Below are positions 1-4,653 of a stretch of 6,765 nt of DNA, piece after piece. Numbering within the stretch: the stretch's first letter is position 1; each line of letters begins with the position of its first letter. The stretch comes from an uncultured bacterium (GTDB taxonomy: Bacteria > Planctomycetota > UBA1135 > GCA-002686595): contig CADEGS010000233.1 in NCBI GenBank assembly GCA_902826945.1, positions 1 through 6,765 on the forward strand, read 5' to 3'. The position numbers and the translations under genes are program-made. The notes under the pieces were generated by a model, which did no database searches, had not been told where the DNA came from, and saw only the letters and a list, made by a program, of their open reading frames with translations.

Positions 1-2
1 TC

Positions 3-242
3 GGATACTGGCGGACGGCCAGCGGGGAAGAGGTGGACTTCGTGATCGAGAGCGGCGGGCGCCTGCTGCCGATCGAGGTCAAGGCCGGCGCCCGCCCGCG
101 GCTCGCGGACGCGAAGCACCTGCGGAGCTTCCGCGCCGAGTACGGCAAGAAGGCGCGCGCCGCGCTGCTCTTGCACACCGGCGGCACGCTGGAATGGCTC
201 GCCTCCGACGTCTTGGCCGCGCCGTGGTGGAGGGTCCTGTGA
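3..242 (+). CDS. DUF4143-containing AAA-type ATPase, C-terminal fragment
   Basis: This is the 3' end of a gene that enters from the left edge; about 79 codons and the TGA stop are present. The visible part reads YWRTASGEEVDFVIE followed by LLPIEVKAG, the hallmark of the DUF4143 domain at the C-terminus of a large family of predicted ATPases (P-loop AAA domain first, DUF4143 last). The spaced acidic residue in VDFVIE (Asp codon 36-38) and the E-V-K triplet (Glu 75-77, Lys 81-83) match the PD-(D/E)xK nuclease-like core known for this domain. The family's function is unsettled; members are often stand-alone, frequently duplicated, and suspected to act on DNA or in defence-like roles. The ATPase domain lies outside the window and cannot be checked. 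A GTG at 33 is internal to the domain and is not a credible start. Family assignment is firm; role is not. Confidence 0.88.
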   Translation, partial: GYWRTASGEEVDFVIESGGRLLPIEVKAGARPRLADAKHLRSFRAEYGKKARAALLLHTGGTLEWLASDVLAAPWWRVL

Positions 243-422
243 AGAAGAGGTCGCGCTCGAGATGGGTGCGCACGTAGCCGTCGAGGGGTCAACCCGTCGA
301 GACACGAGGCTAGAGAGACCGAGGCAACGGCCCACCCCGACGACGGGGAACCCCAACGCTCGCCGCGCCGTCGAGAGAGGAGGCAGGTGCTACGAGCTCC
401 CCCTCTCCCGCTCCGGACCGCC
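243..422. other. Intergenic spacer before the spherulin-4-like gene
   Basis: This 180-nt stretch has no supported gene. It holds three copies of the octamer CCGTCGAG (278-285, 294-301, 368-375), a short hairpin-capable stretch CCCCG-acga-CGGGG (335-348) whose GGGG can alternatively pair with the CCCC at 351-354, and a purine-rich GAGAGGAGG at 375-383. I see no convincing -35/-10 promoter. CGTCGAG is a frequent word elsewhere in this GC-rich window, so the octamer may be background. Confidence 0.4.
375..383 (+). promoter_or_regulatory. Shine-Dalgarno-like GAGAGGAGG, possible alternative start at GTG 387
   Basis: The only strong ribosome-binding-like sequence near the spherulin-like gene lies just before a GTG at 387, which is in frame with the ATG at 423 and would add 12 residues to the signal peptide's n-region. 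The ATG at 423 has no comparable site. This leaves the true start open between 387 and 423. Confidence 0.4.
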
Positions 423-1259
423 ATGAAGACCTCGCTCCGCACCGTCCTCCTCGCGCTGGCGCTTGTCCCGTCGTTACCAGCGGCCCAGCGCGGCGAGGCC
501 TCGCTGCCGCGGATGCGCGTCCTGGTGCCGGCGTACTTCTATCCGGTCGCGGGCTCGCCCTGGGAGCGCCTGACGGCGGCGGCCGCTCTGCACCCGGGGC
601 GGGTGGCGGCGATCGGGAATCCGGCGAGCGGACCCGGCGCGAGCCCCGATCCGAGCTACGTCGCCGCGTTCGGCGCGTTCCGCGCGGCGGGTGGCACGCT
701 GCTCGGCTACGTGCCGTCGGGCTACGGCGCGCGCCCGAGCGCAATGGTCGAGGCCGAGATGGCGCTCTGGTTCGGCTGGTACGACGCCGCCGGCATCTTC
801 CTCGACGAGATGGACAACGTACCGGGCGCGCACGAGGCGTATTACCGCGGCCTGTACGCCTGGCTCGAGACGAACTGGCCGGGGAAGACGCTGGTCGCGA
901 ATCCCGGAACCGCGAGCACGCTCGACTACCTCGACGGCGCCTTCGGGCGCTGCGCCGACGCGCTCTGCCTGTTCGAGAGCTCGGCCGCCTTCCGCGTCTG
1001 GAGCCCCGACCCATGGACCGTCGGGCGGCCGCGGCGGGAGGTCTACGCGCTTCCCTACGGCGTCGGCGCCAGCGAGTGGCCGGCCGTCGTCGACCACGCC
1101 GCGCGCAACCGCGTCGGCTGGCTGTACACGACCGACGACGTGCTGCCCAACCCCTGGGACACGCTCCCGAGCTGGTTCGAGGCCTTCGTCGCGCGCGTGG
1201 CCGACGGCACCCCAGGGCCGGGCGCGGCGTTCGGGGCGCCGAGCGCCGTGCCGCGCTAG
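423..1259 (+). CDS. Spherulation-specific family 4 (spherulin-4-like) protein, exported
   Basis: The product is 278 residues from the ATG used here. Residues 1-21 look like a classical signal peptide (MKTSLR, a hydrophobic LLALAL core, then PAA before Gln), so the mature protein is probably exported. The body shows the diagnostic blocks of the spherulin-4 family: VPAYFYP (35-41), GNPASGPG (65-72), GYVPSGYG (95-102) and GIFLDEMDN (124-132) with the acidic pair D128/E129. The order suggests a TIM-barrel-like, glycoside-hydrolase-type fold, with D128/E129 in a likely active-site strand. Relatives occur in slime moulds, fungi and bacteria and are suspected to act on polysaccharides, but the substrate is unproven. 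C177 and C182 lie close together and could form a disulfide after export. A GTG at 387 with a better ribosome binding site is an alternative start. Family call is strong; biochemical role is inference. Confidence 0.88.
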   Translation: MKTSLRTVLLALALVPSLPAAQRGEASLPRMRVLVPAYFYPVAGSPWERLTAAAALHPGRVAAIGNPASGPGASPDPSYVAAFGAFRAAGGTLLGYVPSGYGARPSAMVEAEMALWFGWYDAAGIFLDEMDNVPGAHEAYYRGLYAWLETNWPGKTLVANPGTASTLDYLDGAFGRCADALCLFESSAAFRVWSPDPWTVGRPRREVYALPYGVGASEWPAVVDHAARNRVGWLYTTDDVLPNPWDTLPSWFEAFVARVADGTPGPGAAFGAPSAVPR

Positions 1260-1316
1260 GAGCCCGCGGGGCGGCGGGGTGTCGTTCCGCATGTCCCGCC
1301 CACGTGGTTCCCGGTC

Positions 1317-1347
1317 CGAGTCACGATCGACTCGTCGAGGATCCTCG
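1317..1347. repeat. Palindrome cluster downstream of the spherulin-like gene
   Basis: Three dyads follow each other without a gap: CGAGTC-acgatc-GACTCG (1317-1334), CTCG-t-CGAG (1331-1339) and the perfect 12-bp palindrome CGAGGATCCTCG (1336-1347). The outer CCGAG (1316-1320) can also pair with CTCGG (1344-1348). It starts 57 nt after the upstream stop codon. It could act as a T-less transcription-end hairpin or as a protein binding site; neither is shown. Confidence 0.45.
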
Positions 1348-1440
1348 GCTGCATGCGTGGGGTCCGCGTGTCGATGTGACCGGTGCGGAGGGGGCGCACT
1401 CGTGGAAGGATGAGCGCATGACCAGCGCATGCAATCGACC

Positions 1441-1458
1441 GGCGCCCCGAGCGGCGCC
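1441..1458. repeat. GGCGCC inverted/direct repeat
   Basis: Two copies of the self-complementary hexamer GGCGCC flank six bases (ccgagc), so the pair is both a direct and an inverted repeat and can form a 6-bp GC hairpin. It lies 33 nt upstream of the start of the 72-residue gene. In DNA this rich in G+C it may be chance. Confidence 0.3.
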
Positions 1459-1490
1459 ACCGGCAGACGGGCGAAGGCGTTGGACGGACC

Positions 1491-1709
1491 ATGGATGACG
1501 CGGAGCCCGAGAAGCCCGAGAAGCCCGAATATGCGGGCATGACCGTGAACGAGCGGCTGTTCGTCGCGGGTCTGCTCGACCGGTTCGACGAGGCGGCGCG
1601 TGCTCGTGACCGCGCGCGGATGATCGCGCTCCTCTCCGAGGTCGCGGTCGCCGATCCCGAACGGTCCGTGAACGCGATCCTCGACAACCCGGGCAAGTAT
1701 GGATACTGA
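1491..1709 (+). CDS. Small conserved hypothetical protein, helical, 72 aa
   Basis: The product is soluble and contains no cysteine. An acidic/proline-rich head (a PEK repeat from the 9-bp tandem unit cccgagaag at 1506-1523) precedes a compact helical body that begins MTVNERLFVAGLLDRFDEAARARDR, continues RMIALLSEV and ends NAILDNPGKYGY. This body, including the closing 'D/N-P-x-K-Y-G' tail, resembles a recurring family of short bacterial proteins of unknown function that I recall only from general familiarity. M17 (ATG 1539) is a reasonable alternative start, because the family-like part begins there; the ATG at 1491 keeps the repetitive head. No clear Shine-Dalgarno site precedes either. A membrane gene follows 56 nt downstream. 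No function should be assigned. Confidence 0.75.
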   Translation: MDDAEPEKPEKPEYAGMTVNERLFVAGLLDRFDEAARARDRARMIALLSEVAVADPERSVNAILDNPGKYGY

Positions 1710-1765
1710 TCGAGAATGCGCCGGACACCGAGAGCCCTGTCCCGAGCGGTCGGCGGGTTCACGCC

Positions 1766-2008
1766 ATGGCTCGACCTGAAGTCACCCTGACTCCAAGGCT
1801 CGTCGTCGCAGCGCTGATCTACTTTGCGCTCAAGACGGTGTTGACCGTCACGTGCTACTTGATCCTGCTGGACCTCTTCGTGACCGAGTGGCCACAAGCG
1901 GCCATCGCGATCCGGTACTCCCTCCGATTTGCTTGGGTCATCGCCTTCGTTCTCTACGCATTGCGGCCGCTCGTTGTGCTCCTCGTGTTCCGCCGGGACC
2001 TGGGGTAG
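1766..2008 (+). CDS. Small two-helix membrane protein, 80 aa
   Basis: I do not recognise a family. The sequence has two hydrophobic segments, about residues 12-39 (RLVVAALIYF onward) and 52-75 (SLRFAWVIAF through VLLVF). They are separated by a short loop with E41, W42, P43 and R50, and the protein ends in RRDLG. The Arg-rich end suggests it faces the cytoplasm, which would put the N-terminus there too. Its codon choice is less GC-extreme than that of the hydrolase downstream (for example ctg-atc-tac-ttt and aag-acg-gtg-ttg). That may reflect hydrophobic-residue codons or a different origin. There is only a weak GGCGGG-like ribosome site. The coherent membrane pattern supports a real gene. 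Confidence 0.65.
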   Translation: MARPEVTLTPRLVVAALIYFALKTVLTVTCYLILLDLFVTEWPQAAIAIRYSLRFAWVIAFVLYALRPLVVLLVFRRDLG

Positions 2009-2060
2009 CGCCCGAAGAACGGCCGCCGGCTCGGTCTCGGGCGATCCTCGGCGACGGATG

Positions 2061-2081
2061 GGAAGTCAGACTTCCAATCTG
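2061..2081 (+). other. tRNA-Gly(UCC)-like anticodon arm fragment overlapping a palindrome
   Basis: Bases 2066-2081 read TCAGACTTCCAATCTG. They fold as CAGA (2067-2070) paired with TCTG (2078-2081) around the 7-nt loop CTTCCAA, with U33-like T2072, anticodon-position TCC (2073-2075) and AA at positions 37-38. This is what the anticodon arm of a bacterial glycine tRNA with UCC anticodon looks like. The fifth stem pair (27-43) is a T-T mismatch. No acceptor, D or T arm can be folded around it, so it is not a functional tRNA gene. The same bases form a competing palindrome GGAAGT-cag-ACTTCC (2061-2075); the two folds exclude each other. It may be a tRNA relic, an attachment-site-like core, an operator or a coincidence. 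Confidence 0.4.
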
Positions 2082-2083
2082 TT

Positions 2084-2106
2084 CGAGGGCCTGGCGGCGG
2101 CCCTCG
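2084..2106. terminator. 8-bp GC hairpin without T-tract
   Basis: CGAGGGCC (2084-2091) and GGCCCTCG (2099-2106) are perfectly complementary around a 7-nt loop (tggcggc). The hairpin lies 75 nt after the stop of the two-helix membrane gene and 51 nt before the hydrolase start. There is no T run, so it is at best a T-less terminator of the kind proposed in GC-rich genomes, or a leader structure for the hydrolase mRNA. Confidence 0.4.
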
Positions 2107-2157
2107 CCGCGAGCGTGGCTTCCCCGGGTATCCTCCACCGCCATCGCCGCTCCTCCG

Positions 2158-3573
2158 ATGCACCTCCTGCTGGCACTGACCTTCTGCCCCGCGCTCGCCG
2201 CGCCGCAGGAGCGCGCGCCGGTCGAGCTCCGCGACCACGAGTTCCGCGCGCGCAGCGGGGCGAGCGTGGCGGCCCGGATCGGCTCGTTCGTCGTTCCCGA
2301 GAACCGCAGCTTCGAGGGCTCGCGCGACCTCACGCTGCGCTTCGTGCTGCTGCCGAGCACCGCCGAGGAGCCCGGCTCGCCGATCGTGTACCTGGCCGGC
2401 GGGCCCGGCGGCTCGGGCATCCAGGCCGGGCGCGGGACGCGCTTCGCGATGATGGACGCGCTGCGCGCGCTCGGCCCGGTCGTGCTCCTCGACCAGCGCG
2501 GCACCGGCCAGAGCGACGGCCCGCCGAGCGTGCCCGCCACGGGCTGGTCGGCGCCGCTCGACGAGCCGGCCGACGCCGCGTCGCTCGTCGCGGCGGCGGC
2601 GGCGGGGCTCGAGCGCGCCGGCGAGGTCTGGCGCGCGGCGGGCGTCGACCTCGACGGCTACACGACCGAGGAGAGCGCCGACGACCTGGCCGACCTGGCG
2701 GCGGCGCTCGGCGTCGAGCGCCTGCGCCTGGTCGGCATCAGCTACGGCACGCACCTCGCCCTGGCCACGATGCGCCGCCATCCGGCGCTGGTCGAGCGCG
2801 CTGTGCTGGCCGGCGTCGAGGGTCCAGACCACACCTTCAAGCTGCCCTCGGAGCAGCAGGCGCTGCTCGAGCGCATCGCCGGCTGGATCGCGGCCGACCC
2901 CGAGGCCGCCGAGCGCTGGCCCGACTTCCTCGGCGCGCTCGGGCGCGTCCTGCGGCGGCTGGAGGAGCAGCCGGTGACGGTCGAGACCGACGCCGGCCGG
3001 CGCGTGGTGTGCGCGATCGACGTGCGACGGCACGTCGCCGGCGCGCTGCGCGGCCCCGAGAGCTTCCGCGGGCTCCCGGCCCTCGTCGCGCGCCTGGAGG
3101 CGGGCGACTTCGCGGAGCTCGCGGAGCGGCTCCCCGGGCTGCGCAGCGGCGGCTTCGAGATCATGCCGCTGGCGATGGACCTGGCCTCGGGCGCCTCGCC
3201 CGAGCGCCTGGAGCGCATCCGGCGCGAGGCGACCACGACGCTGCTCGGCGACGCCATCAACCTGCCGGAAGGCCGCCTGGCGGGCGTGCTCGGCGTGCGC
3301 GACCTGGGGGCGGGCTTCCGCGCGCCGCTGGTCTCGGACGTCCCGGTGCTCGCGATCAGCGGGACGGCGGACGGCCGCACGCCGCCGTCGAACGCGGAGG
3401 AGGTGCTGGCGACGCTCGCGAACGGCCACCACCTGGTGCTCGAGGGAGCGGGGCACAGCGATCCGCTCTTCCTCTCCTCGCCCGAGATCCTGGCGCGCAT
3501 GCTGCGCTTCCTGGCCGGCGAGACCCCGAGCCTCGAGCGCATCCGGCTCGATCCGCCGCGCTTCGTCCGGTGA
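2158..3573 (+). CDS. Exported alpha/beta hydrolase, tripeptidyl/proline aminopeptidase type (S33-like, TAP-like C-terminus)
   Basis: The 471-residue product has a short hydrophobic leader (MHLLLALTF to about AAPQ, residues 1-17), so it is probably exported. Its order of motifs is that of serine peptidase family S33/TAP-like enzymes, which remove N-terminal residues or tripeptides from peptides: oxyanion-side motif GGPGGSG (81-87), DQRGTGQSDG from D112, nucleophile elbow GISYGTH with S195, then a long helical cap region. The C-terminal part carries ISGTADGRTPP with D405 and GAGHSD with H433. The triad S195-D405-H433 is complete and the length is normal for secreted members. The ATG at 2158 is the only plausible start: the frame stays open upstream to 1852, but that part overlaps the membrane gene in another frame. 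No Shine-Dalgarno site is visible. C10 in the leader does not fit a lipobox. Exact substrate (peptides versus small esters) is unknown. Confidence 0.9.
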   Translation: MHLLLALTFCPALAAPQERAPVELRDHEFRARSGASVAARIGSFVVPENRSFEGSRDLTLRFVLLPSTAEEPGSPIVYLAGGPGGSGIQAGRGTRFAMMDALRALGPVVLLDQRGTGQSDGPPSVPATGWSAPLDEPADAASLVAAAAAGLERAGEVWRAAGVDLDGYTTEESADDLADLAAALGVERLRLVGISYGTHLALATMRRHPALVERAVLAGVEGPDHTFKLPSEQQALLERIAGWIAADPEAAERWPDFLGALGRVLRRLEEQPVTVETDAGRRVVCAIDVRRHVAGALRGPESFRGLPALVARLEAGDFAELAERLPGLRSGGFEIMPLAMDLASGASPERLERIRREATTTLLGDAINLPEGRLAGVLGVRDLGAGFRAPLVSDVPVLAISGTADGRTPPSNAEEVLATLANGHHLVLEGAGHSDPLFLSSPEILARMLRFLAGETPSLERIRLDPPRFVR

Positions 3574-3679
3574 GGGCGCGAGGGAGGATCGCGGCCCGCC
3601 ATGGCGAGCTTCCGGCACGCGACGAGCTCCTTGCGGCGGGCCGGCGTCTCGAGAGCGACCTTGCCAGGCGCTGCGTCGA

Positions 3680-3686
3680 GGAGGAG
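3680..3686 (+). promoter_or_regulatory. Ribosome binding site of the zinc-ribbon membrane gene
   Basis: GGAGGAG lies 8 nt before the ATG at 3695, which fixes that start and supports the small gene as real. Confidence 0.7.
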
Positions 3687-3694
3687 CCGACGCG

Positions 3695-4060
3695 ATGAGC
3701 GAGCGCGAGCCTGCGCAGCGCGGTTCCGCGGAGAGGCGAGTCGACCGTGGCTTCGCCTGGCGCTCCCTGTGCCGCAACGCCCTGCTGTCGATCCCGCCGC
3801 TCGTCGTCCTCTGTCTCCTGTGGACGCGCTGGGAAGCGCCGGATCCGGCCTTCTGGCTCATGGCCGCGCTCTTCGTGCTCTGGATCGCCGGGTGGATGCT
3901 GGCCGATCTCCGTCTCTTGCGGCGCTATCGATGCCCGACCTGCGGCCTCGCGATTCGGCGGCCGACGATCGTCGATCGCGGACCCGGCGACCCCGTTCTC
4001 TACTACTGCCGCCGCTGCGACGTCGAATGGGACACGCGAGCGAGGGAGAGCGATGGGTAG
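3695..4060 (+). CDS. Membrane-anchored zinc-ribbon protein, 121 aa
   Basis: I do not recognise a named family. A charged head (residues 1-25, MSEREPAQRG onward) is followed by two hydrophobic segments, about 28-44 (ALLSIPPLVVLCLLW) and 53-71 (AFWLMAALFVLWIAGWMLA). A C-terminal soluble domain then shows the four-cysteine pattern CPTCG (C80, C83) and CRRC (C105, C108). The spacing C-x2-C-x21-C-x2-C is typical of a structural zinc ribbon that binds one Zn2+. With two helices and a charged N-terminus, the ribbon should face the cytoplasm. Such ribbons serve in protein or nucleic-acid contacts, but no role can be assigned here. The start is fixed by a strong GGAGGAG site. It precedes the acetyltransferase gene by 146 nt, so it may form a separate transcript. 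Confidence 0.8.
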   Translation: MSEREPAQRGSAERRVDRGFAWRSLCRNALLSIPPLVVLCLLWTRWEAPDPAFWLMAALFVLWIAGWMLADLRLLRRYRCPTCGLAIRRPTIVDRGPGDPVLYYCRRCDVEWDTRARESDG

Positions 4061-4076
4061 CGACGTCCGCTCGACG

Positions 4077-4091
4077 CCGGCACGCTGCCGG
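4077..4091. terminator. Short GC hairpin after the zinc-ribbon gene
   Basis: CCGGCA (4077-4082) and TGCCGG (4086-4091) pair around a 3-nt loop, 16 nt beyond the stop codon. No T-tract follows. The position fits a transcript-end hairpin, but six GC-rich pairs can occur by chance in such DNA. Confidence 0.3.
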
Positions 4092-4176
4092 GATCGACTG
4101 TCGCTCCGGGCCCGGCGCCCGTACGGTCGTGGGCTCGTATCGCCTGGCCGGCGCACGGTCCGGCATGCCTGTCCAG

Positions 4177-4198
4177 CGCTCGTCCCGCACGAGCGAGG
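4177..4198 (+). promoter_or_regulatory. Hairpin abutting the ribosome binding site of the acetyltransferase gene
   Basis: CGCTCGT (4177-4183) and ACGAGCG (4189-4195) form a perfect 7-bp stem with a 5-nt loop (cccgc). The GAGG at 4195-4198, 8 nt before the ATG at 4207, is the likely Shine-Dalgarno site and shares its first G with the stem. The fold could limit ribosome access and so tune expression of the gene; this is inference from position. Confidence 0.45.
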
Positions 4199-4206
4199 CG
4201 CACACC

Positions 4207-4653
4207 ATGGAGATCCGCGAGCTACGTCCTGAAGAGCGCGGCGAGTGGCTTCGCCTGCGCCAGCTCCTGTGGCCCGACGAGCCACGGGAGACCCTCGCGG
4301 AGGAGCAAGAGCAGAGTCTCGCGGCTCCGGAGACGAACGCCGTGCTCGTGGCAGCGCTCCCCGGCGGCGAGCTGGCCGGCTTCGTCGAGGTCTCGCTGCG
4401 CGAGCAGGCCGAGGGCTGCAGCACGCACCCGGTCGGCTACGTCGAGGGCTGGTACGTGGAGGCCGAGCGGCGGCGCGCGGGCCTCGGCCGGCTCTTGATC
4501 CGCGCGGCGGAGCGCTGGGCCCTGGCGCGGGGCTGCACGGAGCTCGCCTCCGACGCCGAGCTGCCGAACGAGGTCAGCCACGAGGCGCACCGAGCGCTCG
4601 GGTTCGTCGAGGTCGCGCGCGTCGTCCTCTTCGCCAAGCGGATCGCGCCATGA
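4207..4653 (+). CDS. Aminoglycoside 6'-N-acetyltransferase-like GNAT enzyme, AAC(6')-I family
   Basis: The 148-residue product matches the short AAC(6')-I group (Acinetobacter Ig/Ih type, Salmonella Iy/Iaa type) along its length. These enzymes move an acetyl group from acetyl-CoA to the 6'-amine of aminoglycosides in the cytoplasm. Visible landmarks are MEIR at the start, LRQLLWPDEP (17-26), GFVEVSLRE (58-66), PVGYVEGWYV (75-84), the acetyl-CoA loop R-x-x-G-x-G (R89 to G94), GCTELASDAEL (109-119) and HRALGFVEVARVVLFAKR (128-145). The ATG at 4207 gives the family's normal length and has a GAGG site; the longer open frame back to 3601 overlaps the zinc-ribbon gene and is not credible. The stop overlaps the next start as ATGA, so translation is probably coupled. 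Environmental members can be cryptic or act on other amines, so resistance is not proven. Confidence 0.88.
   Translation: MEIRELRPEERGEWLRLRQLLWPDEPRETLAEEQEQSLAAPETNAVLVAALPGGELAGFVEVSLREQAEGCSTHPVGYVEGWYVEAERRRAGLGRLLIRAAERWALARGCTELASDAELPNEVSHEAHRALGFVEVARVVLFAKRIAP

Larger units (their letters stand above)
1260..1490. other. 231-nt intergenic spacer rich in short palindromes and repeats
   Basis: No gene is supported on either strand. It contains a cluster of dyads at 1317-1347, an 8-bp direct repeat AGCGCATG (1413-1420 and 1424-1431), and GGCGCC-ccgagc-GGCGCC (1441-1458). No T-tract follows any hairpin, so a classical intrinsic terminator is not visible. Because it separates the spherulin-like gene from two small genes, it may hold the end of one transcript and the promoter of the next, but I cannot place a promoter. 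Confidence 0.5.
2009..2157. other. 149-nt spacer with three hairpin-capable elements upstream of the hydrolase
   Basis: This non-coding stretch holds a palindrome (2061-2075), an overlapping tRNA-Gly(UCC)-like anticodon arm (2066-2081) and an 8-bp hairpin (2084-2106), all within 46 nt. No Shine-Dalgarno site precedes the hydrolase start. The elements could form the leader of the hydrolase mRNA or mark the end of the preceding transcript. Confidence 0.45.

Noticed and set aside
278..375. Three CCGTCGAG octamers as a regulatory or mobile repeat
   Set aside because: Spacing is irregular and the CGTCGAG core recurs in coding regions (for example near 1335, 4440, 4605 and 4768), so it looks like compositional background.
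310..1460. Long open frames on the minus strand opposite the spherulin-like gene
   Set aside because: Their translations are Arg/Pro/Ser-rich low-complexity text with no motif, as expected from the antisense of GC-rich coding DNA, while the + strand frame has a signal peptide and family blocks.
1479..1485. GTTGGAC, matching the integron attC core GTTRRRY, upstream of a small gene
   Set aside because: No partner RYYYAAC lies at a suitable distance upstream (no AAC in 1320-1480), and no integrase or second attC is visible; a 7-nt degenerate match is expected by chance.
2040..2110. A complete tRNA gene around the anticodon-like arm
   Set aside because: No acceptor stem, D arm or T stem can be paired; the TTCGAGG at 2082-2088 resembles a T loop but has no flanking stem.
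1852..2157. N-terminal extension of the hydrolase back to 1852
   Set aside because: It would overlap the membrane gene in another frame, reads as Arg/Pro-rich text, and would bury the signal peptide that begins at 2158.
2158..2211. Lipoprotein signal for the hydrolase using C10
   Set aside because: The residues before C10 (A-L-T-F) do not fit the L-[AS]-[GA]-C lipobox; a plain signal peptide ending near AAPQ fits better.
1929..3861. Very long open frames on both strands overlapping the hydrolase
   Set aside because: They are composed mainly of Arg, Ala, Gly and Pro and are shadows of the 2158-3573 gene, which carries the full catalytic triad.
3601..4206. N-terminal extension of the acetyltransferase back to 3601
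   Set aside because: It runs through the zinc-ribbon gene in another frame, is Arg/Ser-rich, and would more than double the length of a family of about 145-150 residues.
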